A program made the position numbers and the translations under genes. Shown piece after piece: positions 15,054 to 21,869 of a stretch of DNA of 56,488 nt (position 1 is the stretch's first letter; every line of letters begins with the position of its first letter). Origin of the DNA: a virus; the IMG/VR virus record IMGVR_UViG_3300044673_000143, positions 1 to 56,488 of that record; one strand, 5' to 3'. A model generated the notes under the pieces. That model was not told the origin of the DNA. It saw only the letters and a program-made list of their open reading frames with translations, and searched no databases.

Positions 15054-16673
15054 CTAAAATCCTCCCGCTAACATAACAGCCTGTACCTCTGCTAATAATT
15101 GATTCTGTAACAATACCAACGTTGAATTTTCCCCTATCCCACTAACAATACTCCATCGATTCGTATGGAATACTAACTCTACTCCCTGTCCTCCCCTATC
15201 TAATACTAGATTCGTATTCCCGACGATATTATGTCCCGTATTGGCGGTAATCGTGAGTGGATTAATCCCGAATCCCGTGAGTAGAGAGGAGTTATTAAAG
15301 TCGGCTATCTCGATAACATCACTGTTGTTTGGAGACGCGGGAAGGGTGAGAGTGAAAGATCCGCTAGAGGTGTTGCAGAGATAACGGGTATTGGATACTG
15401 CCGTGGTGTTAGCGGTGATGACGGATGTGGTGAGGGAAGATCCTCCACCACTCACATTAACCGTAACAGCACCACCAGAATTAGTCGCCGTTACTCCCGA
15501 CCCCGTGAAATTAAAACTCGTGGCGTTGGATGTGAGATTTGTCCCCTCGTCGGATACGGTGATAGCCGATCCACCACCGGACGGAAGGTTCGTAAGCTGG
15601 CTCCCGTCCACCGCCGGTAACTTTCCCGCTCCATCGAGAACCACCACTTTCCCCGCTGTCGTCCCCGTATCGAGTCGGGCGGTGCTGAGTGTTCCCGTCG
15701 TGATATTCCCCGCGTTGATCGCCGTGATATTGCGTCCGTCACCGGCGGGATAGCGTCCGTCCACGTCTCTTTGCAACAGATCTCCGGGGTCGGTTCCGGG
15801 CTTGAGGAAAGCGGCCGCCCCGAGAGCGATCGACTCGATTAAAGTTCCCGCCGCGTTCACCCGTAGAAATTGAGAGGCGCGGCCGGTGAACGAACTAAAA
15901 GTATCGGCGAGTCCGGTGAAAGCGGAACTTCCCGAGGTTCCCGCGTTATCGTCTCCCCACCCGACCGCGTAATCCCCGTTCGTGGACTTCTTGAGAACTT
16001 GCCCCGTTGTCCCGCCCGGCGGGATCAGTCTTCCTCCCGTCAGGATCGCGGTAATTTGCGCCTGTAAGTTCTGGAAAGCTTGAATAATAGTATTCGAGTT
16101 GGTGATCGCCGTATTCGCTCCCGTGACTAGCCCGAACAGGGGAACCGATCTTACCCACGCGGAAAAACCCGTCCAGCCCTTTACCCCGTCTTTAACGCCG
16201 TAGACGTTATCGCCCGAGGGAGTCCCGGCGATCTCGTCCGCGACTTCCGCCGCGTCAACTTTTAGATCCCCGTCCGAGTCGTAATCGTCCGCGAGCATAT
16301 CGCCCCCGCCCGGAGCGGCCGCCCACTCGTTCCCGCTATAAACTAGATCCCCTCCCGAGAGGAGCGATACTTTTAATCCCTCGAAAGGATCGTAAAATTT
16401 CCACGCGCCCGAAATTACCTGTCCGCTTAACCCGATCGCCGGGCAAGCGATTTTATCGGTCTTTCCCGACCACGCGCCAGACGCGCCCGCGGGAACGATA
16501 TAGAACGAATCGGGGCTTAGTCCGTTCGTCGGGGGGGTCGTGACAATTCGGGAGACGATCGGCGCGCGGGCGACGCTGACGAGTCTAAATAATTCGTTCG
16601 CGACCTGTTCTTTATATTCTTGAGAGGAGGACAGTAATAGCCCGTTACTTCCCAGTATTCTCGCCGTAGTCAT
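15054..16673 (-). CDS. tail fibre protein with DUF2793-like domain
   Basis: A 539-residue fibre protein. Residues about 30-115 resemble DUF2793, with A-P-I-V-S-R-I-V, P-D-S-F-Y-I-V-P-A-G-A-S-G-A-W-S-G-K and W-K-F-Y-D-P-F-E-G-L. The middle is Gly/Thr/Ala-rich with fibre-shaft motifs such as G-R-N-I-T-A-I-N-A-G-N-I-T-T-G-T-L. The C-terminus has an L-T-L-P-A-S-P-N-N-S-D-V-I-E-I head domain and ends L-L-A-E-V-Q-A-V-M-L-A-G-G-F. Its first 29 bases overlap the helicase gene, so receptor genes share a transcript with replication genes, which is uncommon. Confidence 0.7.
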   Translation of the reverse strand: MTTARILGSNGLLLSSSQEYKEQVANELFRLVSVARAPIVSRIVTTPPTNGLSPDSFYIVPAGASGAWSGKTDKIACPAIGLSGQVISGAWKFYDPFEGLKVSLLSGGDLVYSGNEWAAAPGGGDMLADDYDSDGDLKVDAAEVADEIAGTPSGDNVYGVKDGVKGWTGFSAWVRSVPLFGLVTGANTAITNSNTIIQAFQNLQAQITAILTGGRLIPPGGTTGQVLKKSTNGDYAVGWGDDNAGTSGSSAFTGLADTFSSFTGRASQFLRVNAAGTLIESIALGAAAFLKPGTDPGDLLQRDVDGRYPAGDGRNITAINAGNITTGTLSTARLDTGTTAGKVVVLDGAGKLPAVDGSQLTNLPSGGGSAITVSDEGTNLTSNATSFNFTGSGVTATNSGGAVTVNVSGGGSSLTTSVITANTTAVSNTRYLCNTSSGSFTLTLPASPNNSDVIEIADFNNSSLLTGFGINPLTITANTGHNIVGNTNLVLDRGGQGVELVFHTNRWSIVSGIGENSTLVLLQNQLLAEVQAVMLAGGF

Positions 16674-19512
16674 CCCCGAACTCCTCGCGCATTTTGCTTT
16701 CTACCCATTTTTGATTATCGATACCGCCGCAACAACGATTCAAATAATCTTGATAACTTTTCACGTTGTCTTCAGTATACTTCTCCCCGAATACCGCGTG
16801 AAGCTTCCAGAACTTCTTTGGCCACCAATCCGTTAATTTATAGATCCTAGCAACATCGAACCTAGCGGCTTCGGGCTTCTTCCCTTTTTTATACGCTTCC
16901 CGCCGCGCTTCCCGATAGGCGTAATAGATTTTTTTATCCTCGTCCGAGACTAAAAGCTGTAACTTCTCGTTCGCTATCCGCCTCTCTTTCCCCTCGGAAA
17001 TAAACTCGAACCCGCACTCGGGACAGACCCGCGCCGACGCGTGAACCATGCAACCGCAATTCTCGCATTCCTTGACGGGAGCCTCGCCCTTCTCGATGTC
17101 TCCAGATCCCCGGAGAACGGGATAGGTCACGTCCTCGATAAAGCCGTGACGCTTCACGTTTCCCGCCTGATCGAGAACGATACAGTCCTCTTTCCCGAGC
17201 CACTTGCAGATCCGTTGACCGCGGCCGGTCATCTGGATATAAAGGGTCGTACTCTTAGTAGGGCGGGAATGAATAATACAGCTAATTTCGGGCAGATTGA
17301 ACCCGATACCGCAAGTATTGATATTGATAATCCCCCGCGTTTTCAGTCGCGCCACGTTTTTAAATATTTCCCGTCTTTCCTCGTGCGGGGTTTCCGCGGT
17401 GATCGTGGCGACGGGAATCCCCCGATCGGTGAATTCTTTCGCGAGCGAGGCGGCGTGAACTTTCCCCGCGGCGAAACAGACGAACGGACGATCCTGCCCG
17501 AGCCTTTTGTATTCCCCGACGATCGACTGTACCGCCTCAAGACAACGGGTTTCGAGTTCCGCCGCGTCGAAATCACCGCCGGTAGACTTAACTCCTTTCG
17601 TGTCGATCTGGTCTTTAGTAGCGAAGTAGACGCATCCCACGAGCGCGCCGCGGTCGATCATCTCTCTCGGGGTCGGGCCGGTAACTTGTGTCTCGAAAAT
17701 GTCCCCCATTTCCTCCCGCTTCGACAATCGCCACGGGGTCGCTGTCAGTCCGATCACGATCCGGTTATCCGTCGATAATTCATTCCCCGAAAATAAATGT
17801 TCCTGTTTTCTAAGGATTTCCCAAGCGGAATTTAATTCTTGCATTTTCTCCTTCGTTCCCCCGTGGTCGGGATGATGGAGAAGGGCGAGGGATTTGAATT
17901 TAGTTTTCACTTCCTCGAAAGTGACCCGATACCCGAATTCCAATCCTTCCCGCTCGACGGCGATTCCGAGAGTAGCGAGTTCGGCAGAAATGTCTTTTAT
18001 CGAGGTCGTCTGTCTGCCGTTTTTGAGATTATTAAAATTACCCCTGAACCAAAGCGAGTACGCCGACAAATGGCACTCATCGAGAAAAATAACTTCGGGA
18101 TCGAACCATGAAATATCCCGCCTCGCTAGTGTTTGAGTCGTGGCGATCTGCACTTTTCGGGTTCGGTCTTCTTTGTACTCTCCCGCTATTATTCCCGCGG
18201 TTAATCCGAATTTTTCGAGAGCTTCTATCGTTTGCTCGATCAAGCAGGTGAACGGCACGACGATCAGTGTGCGACGTTGTTTCTTGATCGCCGCGTCGTA
18301 AATCATTTGGCAGAATAGAACTGTATTGTGGGTTACGGTAAAATCCCCTAAGAGAAAGCGGCGATTTCCGTCGATTGTAAACCCGTAATAATTATCTTCC
18401 TCCAAAAACTCTAGCTTGAAATTTGTTCTTAAAACATTGCATTTCTGTTTTTCCGTGTATTCTTTCGGGGTTTTCTTGTATTCGGTCTTGATCGGGATAG
18501 TTTCTGTATTACCGCTAATTCTGACACGATAGTAAGTTTCTCCTTTTACTTCTTTGGTTCCCACGCTTGTGAAAAAACCTAGAGAGCGAGCGAGAAAAAC
18601 AATTTGATCCGCGAGTTCTTTTCTTTTTTGCGCTATCTCGTAGCCCCCTTTTATCTGCCAGTGTCCGTCCGTGTCAAGAAGTCCGGCGAGAAGTTCTAAC
18701 CTGACCTCTCTTGAGTTGATTAGATAGTTCTGAGGAATATGCTTGTTTTGGACAAGATCTAAGTCTCTCATCATGTTCAATAAATAATTCTTTCTTCGTC
18801 CCTTCTCTCCCATCGTGATCCTGTGAAGCTGAGAATTCGGGTTGTCGTTCCTTGCATCAGAATAAACTTTCATCCCTAAACGATCGGCGTATTTCTTTAT
18901 ATAGTCGATCAATACAGGATTAGACGTACAGACATCCGTGTGCCTGTGATTGCCATCTCCTAGCCAGATACCGAGGAAGTAGGGATCTATCGTGATGGGT
19001 TTGCTGTCGAATTCTACAGGAACCCGATAGAGCAACATCGAGATCTGAATATGTTTCGGGAGAGAAAGGTACTGATCGATAGAAAAATCGTAAACATCTC
19101 CGTTGATCCATCCCGATTTCGGATAGCTTCTCCCGTTATAAACTAACGAAAGAATGTGGCTACGGTTGCAAGTAAATGGCTCTCCCTTGTTCGGGATTAC
19201 CTTTACCATAGTTTCTCTTCCTCTACAGATCGAATCGACATGACGGGGCTTGCTATCATCCCCCATCAGAATATCCCCTACCTCGATATTTTGCGATAGC
19301 TTCACGCTACCGTCATACATAATAATCGGCGTATCTTTTGCTAGACACTTTCCGTACCCGCAAGGAGCGACGGCTAGAATCCTTTTAAATCCCGATCTGA
19401 GGTTGCCGTAAATCTCTTTTTTAAGAGCTTTCTGATCGGGACGGAGTTGGATCGTCGGGGACGAGATTGTCAGGGTGTTCTTTTCGGTTTCTTGGAATAA
19501 TGTTAGGTTCAT
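16645..19512 (-). CDS. SF2 helicase with P-loop intein and inserted J-domain
   Basis: A 955-codon gene for a DEAD/DEAH-type superfamily 2 helicase that remodels DNA for phage replication or recombination. The precursor holds an intein (residues 56-396) inside the Walker A loop (C-G-Y-G-K | T-V-L-F). The host protein continues with motif Ia, the D-E-C-H box (478-481), a J-domain-like insertion with H-P-D (547-549), motif III T-A-T-P-W (590-594), motif VI G-R-G-Q-R and a C-terminal C-x2-C ... C-x2-C zinc ribbon. The spliced protein would be 614 residues. Splicing is needed to rebuild the ATP site, so the precursor should be inactive. The gene overlaps its upstream neighbour by four bases and the fibre gene downstream by 29. 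Confidence 0.8.
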   Translation of the reverse strand: MNLTLFQETEKNTLTISSPTIQLRPDQKALKKEIYGNLRSGFKRILAVAPCGYGKCLAKDTPIIMYDGSVKLSQNIEVGDILMGDDSKPRHVDSICRGRETMVKVIPNKGEPFTCNRSHILSLVYNGRSYPKSGWINGDVYDFSIDQYLSLPKHIQISMLLYRVPVEFDSKPITIDPYFLGIWLGDGNHRHTDVCTSNPVLIDYIKKYADRLGMKVYSDARNDNPNSQLHRITMGEKGRRKNYLLNMMRDLDLVQNKHIPQNYLINSREVRLELLAGLLDTDGHWQIKGGYEIAQKRKELADQIVFLARSLGFFTSVGTKEVKGETYYRVRISGNTETIPIKTEYKKTPKEYTEKQKCNVLRTNFKLEFLEEDNYYGFTIDGNRRFLLGDFTVTHNTVLFCQMIYDAAIKKQRRTLIVVPFTCLIEQTIEALEKFGLTAGIIAGEYKEDRTRKVQIATTQTLARRDISWFDPEVIFLDECHLSAYSLWFRGNFNNLKNGRQTTSIKDISAELATLGIAVEREGLEFGYRVTFEEVKTKFKSLALLHHPDHGGTKEKMQELNSAWEILRKQEHLFSGNELSTDNRIVIGLTATPWRLSKREEMGDIFETQVTGPTPREMIDRGALVGCVYFATKDQIDTKGVKSTGGDFDAAELETRCLEAVQSIVGEYKRLGQDRPFVCFAAGKVHAASLAKEFTDRGIPVATITAETPHEERREIFKNVARLKTRGIININTCGIGFNLPEISCIIHSRPTKSTTLYIQMTGRGQRICKWLGKEDCIVLDQAGNVKRHGFIEDVTYPVLRGSGDIEKGEAPVKECENCGCMVHASARVCPECGFEFISEGKERRIANEKLQLLVSDEDKKIYYAYREARREAYKKGKKPEAARFDVARIYKLTDWWPKKFWKLHAVFGEKYTEDNVKSYQDYLNRCCGGIDNQKWVESKMREEFGDDYGENTGK
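17788..17928 (-). other. J-domain-like segment inside the helicase
   Basis: Residues about 529-575 (R-V-T-F-E-E-V-K-T-K-F-K-S-L-A-L-L-H-H-P-D-H-G-G, then M-Q-E-L-N-S-A-W-E-I-L) reproduce helices II and III of a DnaJ domain with the invariant H-P-D tripeptide. This tripeptide activates DnaK ATPase in J-proteins. It lies between helicase motifs II and III, a position where an insertion can loop out of the RecA fold. Confidence 0.7.
18325..19347 (-). other. intein with LAGLIDADG homing endonuclease
   Basis: A 341-residue intein beginning with Cys56 (C-L-A-K-D-T-P-I, block A) and containing block B around C-N-R-S-H-I-L, two LAGLIDADG-type motifs (F-L-G-I-W-L-G-D-G and E-L-L-A-G-L-L-D-T-D-G) and block F/G ending F-T-V-T-H-N. 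The C-extein begins with Thr, a usable +1 nucleophile. Both endonuclease motifs keep their acidic residue, so homing into inteinless helicase alleles is plausible. Confidence 0.9.
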
Positions 19513-19817
19513 AAGCTCCCCCCTACAACCATGTACTCGTTTCCTCTCGCGTCGATTTTGCAGTATCCGATTAGGAGTGTTTCGGGATCGTATCCGGCAA
19601 GCTTCGTAATAAAACTATTTCTCTCCGCGATAAATAAATCGGTTCCCCCGTCAACGGCTCGAACAGCGTAGTAAATACCCGGGATCGTGTACGCTATCTC
19701 CCTCGCTCGTTTTGCGGTTAGCGGTTCGCTTAGGTAGTAGCTCGGGCGTGTATCCTCGAAAACAGGGCTTCTAGTGTAAGTTAATCCTGTTCTCTCGCTG
19801 ATTTTTGTTTCTTTCAT
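19509..19817 (-). CDS. hypothetical protein, 102 residues
   Basis: A 102-residue soluble protein ending in an ATGA-type overlap with the helicase start, so translated together with it. It has a K-R-A-R-E-I-A-Y-T-I-P-G-I-Y-Y-A-V-R helix-strand unit and alternating strands toward the C-terminus. No family is recognised. It belongs to the unit driven by the promoter at 20441-20469. Confidence 0.6.
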   Translation of the reverse strand: MKETKISERTGLTYTRSPVFEDTRPSYYLSEPLTAKRAREIAYTIPGIYYAVRAVDGGTDLFIAERNSFITKLAGYDPETLLIGYCKIDARGNEYMVVGGSL

Positions 19818-19826
19818 CTCTCTCTC

Positions 19827-20033
19827 TTAATCGTCTAACGGCAATTGATTTAAAATATCTCGCAACGCTTTCGCTTTAGCTTTTGACCAGCAGAGATAGC
19901 TGTCTCCGATCCCCTCTATCTGTAATTGATAATTGTAGACGTAGGGGCGAGGGGTTAAAGTAACTTTTAATCTCCGATCGAGATCGGTTAATTTGATCTC
20001 TCCGTGTTGATTGATTTCTTTTTCGATACTCAT
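19827..20033 (-). CDS. hypothetical protein, 68 residues
   Basis: Start fixed at ATG 20033 by an ATGA overlap with the preceding 50-residue gene and an AGGAG box eight bases upstream. The protein is strand-rich (K-L-T-D-L-D-R-R-L-K-V-T-L-T-P-R) with a C-terminal helix (S-K-A-K-A-K-A-L-R-D-I-L). Function unknown. Confidence 0.6.
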   Translation of the reverse strand: MSIEKEINQHGEIKLTDLDRRLKVTLTPRPYVYNYQLQIEGIGDSYLCWSKAKAKALRDILNQLPLDD

Positions 20034-20182
20034 TCTCTCCACTCCTTTAAATGAGTTTTACACTTTAGCAAATGGGCTTTTAGCCTCTCCGAAGATTCTC
20101 TTTCCTCGATCTGGCGGATAAGTCCTTTCGTGTTTCCCTTCTCGCCTAAATTAGTCCAGATAACTACTTTCTCTCTCGCCAT
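20030..20182 (-). CDS. hypothetical protein, 50 residues
   Basis: A tiny basic gene locked between neighbours. Its ATG overlaps the upstream stop (TAATG) and its own TGA overlaps the next ATG. The sequence starts M-A-R-E-K-V-V-I-W-T-N and continues as a charged helix (I-R-Q-I-E-E-R-E-S-S-E-R-L). Both junctions support it as real despite its size. Function unknown. Confidence 0.6.
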   Translation of the reverse strand: MAREKVVIWTNLGEKGNTKGLIRQIEERESSERLKAHLLKCKTHLKEWRE

Positions 20183-20412
20183 TACGCCGCCTCGACTTTA
20201 CTGGGTTTACGCTCGCGCTTTTTCCATTTGATAGGCTTTTCCCCGCGCTTTTTCAAACACTCGTTAATCGCCCCTAGTTTGAAAGCCAAAACTTGTCTTT
20301 TAAGCTCTCCAGAAGGATCTAGATCTCCCGTCGGACGATCGTAATACTGATCTCTATACCAATAAGCGAGGGACATTAAAACGCAACTATTCTCGTTAAC
20401 AAGTGATTTCAT
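20182..20412 (-). CDS. hypothetical protein, 76 residues
   Basis: First gene after promoter B, with AAAGGAAAG just before ATG 20412. A helical N-terminal half (S-L-A-Y-W-Y-R-D-Q-Y-Y) leads to a strongly basic tail (K-K-R-G-E-K-P-I-K-W-K-K-R-E-R-K-P), which suggests nucleic acid binding. No known family is recognised. Confidence 0.6.
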   Translation of the reverse strand: MKSLVNENSCVLMSLAYWYRDQYYDRPTGDLDPSGELKRQVLAFKLGAINECLKKRGEKPIKWKKRERKPSKVEAA

Positions 20413-20440
20413 CTTTCCTTTTGACTTCTAAACTAATTAA

Positions 20441-20469
20441 ATCCTACTAATTCTTTCTTGAATTGTCAA
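20441..20469 (-). promoter_or_regulatory. promoter B, TTGACA-17-TAGGAT
   Basis: Minus-strand TTGACA at 20464-20469, 17-base spacer, TAGGAT at 20441-20446, within the same TTTACTTGACAATTCAAGAA block as promoters A and C. It lies just after the end of the methyltransferase-linked small gene and should drive the small genes, the helicase and perhaps the fibre cassette down to the terminator at 12.4 kb. Confidence 0.8.
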
Positions 20470-20477
20470 GTAAATTT

Positions 20478-20696
20478 CTAGAAAGTAACTTCCGTGAAAT
20501 CTTCCTTTCTAAAACACCAAAATTTGTATCCCCTAAGCTCGGGGAATTCGGGATCGATCGACTCGAAATGATAGAAGATCCCGATCGCCGTTTTGACGAT
20601 CCCGAGGGGTTTGCATTTCCGAAAAATTTGACCGTAGGAATCTACGCGATAGATCTTGTCGGGGTAAGTCGATTCTCGGTACTCTCCAATAGACAT
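20478..20696 (-). CDS. hypothetical protein, 72 residues
   Basis: Starts at ATG 20696 with GAGGAG nine bases upstream, inside the last 55 bases of the methyltransferase gene. The product is strand-rich and aromatic (M-S-I-G-E-Y-R-E-S-T-Y-P-D-K-I-Y-R-V-D; G-Y-K-F-W-C-F-R near the end). It may be a small partner of the methyltransferase, but nothing in the sequence shows that directly. Confidence 0.6.
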   Translation of the reverse strand: MSIGEYRESTYPDKIYRVDSYGQIFRKCKPLGIVKTAIGIFYHFESIDPEFPELRGYKFWCFRKEDFTEVTF

Positions 20697-21817
20697 CGGA
20701 CGATCTCCTCGTAAGCGTTCGGGGGGAAACAGTTGCCGATAATCTCCGTCGCGAGAGTGACTTGTGGCGGTAGTCGGTAATCCGCGGGGAACGTGCAGAG
20801 CGTGGCGAGGCAACGGGGCGTTAATTTCACGATCTTGATGTATTCGGGCGGGACGGACGGGATTAGCTCGATAACGTCTAGGGTGTGCGAGTGTCCTCCC
20901 CCGCACGTCAGCGTGGGCGCGGGTTCGTGTTCTCCCCTCGGGTTCGTTCTGTCTTTATTCCCCCCGGCGCGTTGCATGAGTACCCGAAGCGCGCCCTGAT
21001 GGGCGGATCGGATCGCGGGGGCGGGACGATACTCGGGATAGCGGAGAGCCTTGCGGTTGTTATCCACGAGGATCGCCTTGAATCTCGCCCCCGACCCCGA
21101 CGCGGTTACGGTCGGTGACGGGGCATCCGCGGGGACTCCCCGAGAGCGTTTCCCGTCCTCGTTAATCAGACAGGTAAAATCGAAATCTTTCAGTCTCCGT
21201 TTCTGCCACTCGGCAAAAGTTGTCTCGGGGCAATCGGGTAAAAGATGCTCGATCGCCGCGTACCACCCGATCTCGGGTTTCGGTTCGGGAAATCGATAGT
21301 CGATATTGTCCCGAGAGGCCACGAGTACAAGCCTCTTCCGGTTTTGCGGAACGCCGTGATCCTTGCAGTTGATCACTTTCTGAAAAGTTCTGTACCCGTG
21401 TTTTTCGAGGCAAGCGTGGATCGCCTTATAAACATCGGACTTTCGATAATCCGAGACGTTTTCGAGCGTGAACCACCGGGGACGGATCGCCTCGATAGCT
21501 TCGATACACGCGTACCCGACATTATTATCGGGGTGCGGGGGGAGTTCCCGACTCCGGGCGTTCGAGTAGCCCTTGCAGACCGGGGACGCGTGAAGCAGAT
21601 CGATCCCTTCCCACCGGCGATAGTCGAACCCGAGCGCGTCGGCCACGGCGATATGATCCCCGAAGTTCTCGCGGTAGACCGCGGCGATCTTCGGTTCCCG
21701 CTCTAACGCGCCGACGATCTTGAATCCGAGCTTTCTTAGAGCGGCATCCGCGCCGCCGCCTCCCGAAAAAATCGTGGCGGCCGTCAACTGTCCCGGACTG
21801 AGTAGGGTTAGTGTCAT
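20642..21817 (-). CDS. DNA (cytosine-5) methyltransferase
   Basis: A 391-residue C5 methyltransferase. Motif I is F-S-G-G-G-G-A-D (17-24), the catalytic motif IV is S-P-V-C-K-G-Y-S with Cys81, motif VI is L-E-N-V (118-121), motif VIII is Q-N-R-K-R-L (158-163) and motif X is G-N-C-F-P-P near the C-terminus. It transfers a methyl group from SAM to cytosine. The usual P-P/S-C of motif IV reads P-V-C. No restriction gene is nearby, so the likely role is masking phage DNA from host restriction. The target-recognition region lies around 170-330. The start has no strong ribosome site. Confidence 0.85.
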   Translation of the reverse strand: MTLTLLSPGQLTAATIFSGGGGADAALRKLGFKIVGALEREPKIAAVYRENFGDHIAVADALGFDYRRWEGIDLLHASPVCKGYSNARSRELPPHPDNNVGYACIEAIEAIRPRWFTLENVSDYRKSDVYKAIHACLEKHGYRTFQKVINCKDHGVPQNRKRLVLVASRDNIDYRFPEPKPEIGWYAAIEHLLPDCPETTFAEWQKRRLKDFDFTCLINEDGKRSRGVPADAPSPTVTASGSGARFKAILVDNNRKALRYPEYRPAPAIRSAHQGALRVLMQRAGGNKDRTNPRGEHEPAPTLTCGGGHSHTLDVIELIPSVPPEYIKIVKLTPRCLATLCTFPADYRLPPQVTLATEIIGNCFPPNAYEEIVRCLLESTENRLTPTRSIA

Positions 21818-21869
21818 GATATTTCGTTCAAAAAAGTTTACAGAAAAGTCAAAGCGGATGTTTAAAATC

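Noticed and set aside
12415-16673. Diversity-generating retroelement acting on the receptor-binding genes
   Set aside because: No reverse transcriptase and no template/variable repeat pair were seen near these genes.
17041-17778. Plus-strand 245-codon open frame opposite the helicase
   Set aside because: It is the antisense shadow of the conserved helicase C-terminal half. It has no ribosome site, and its product has no coherent fold pattern.
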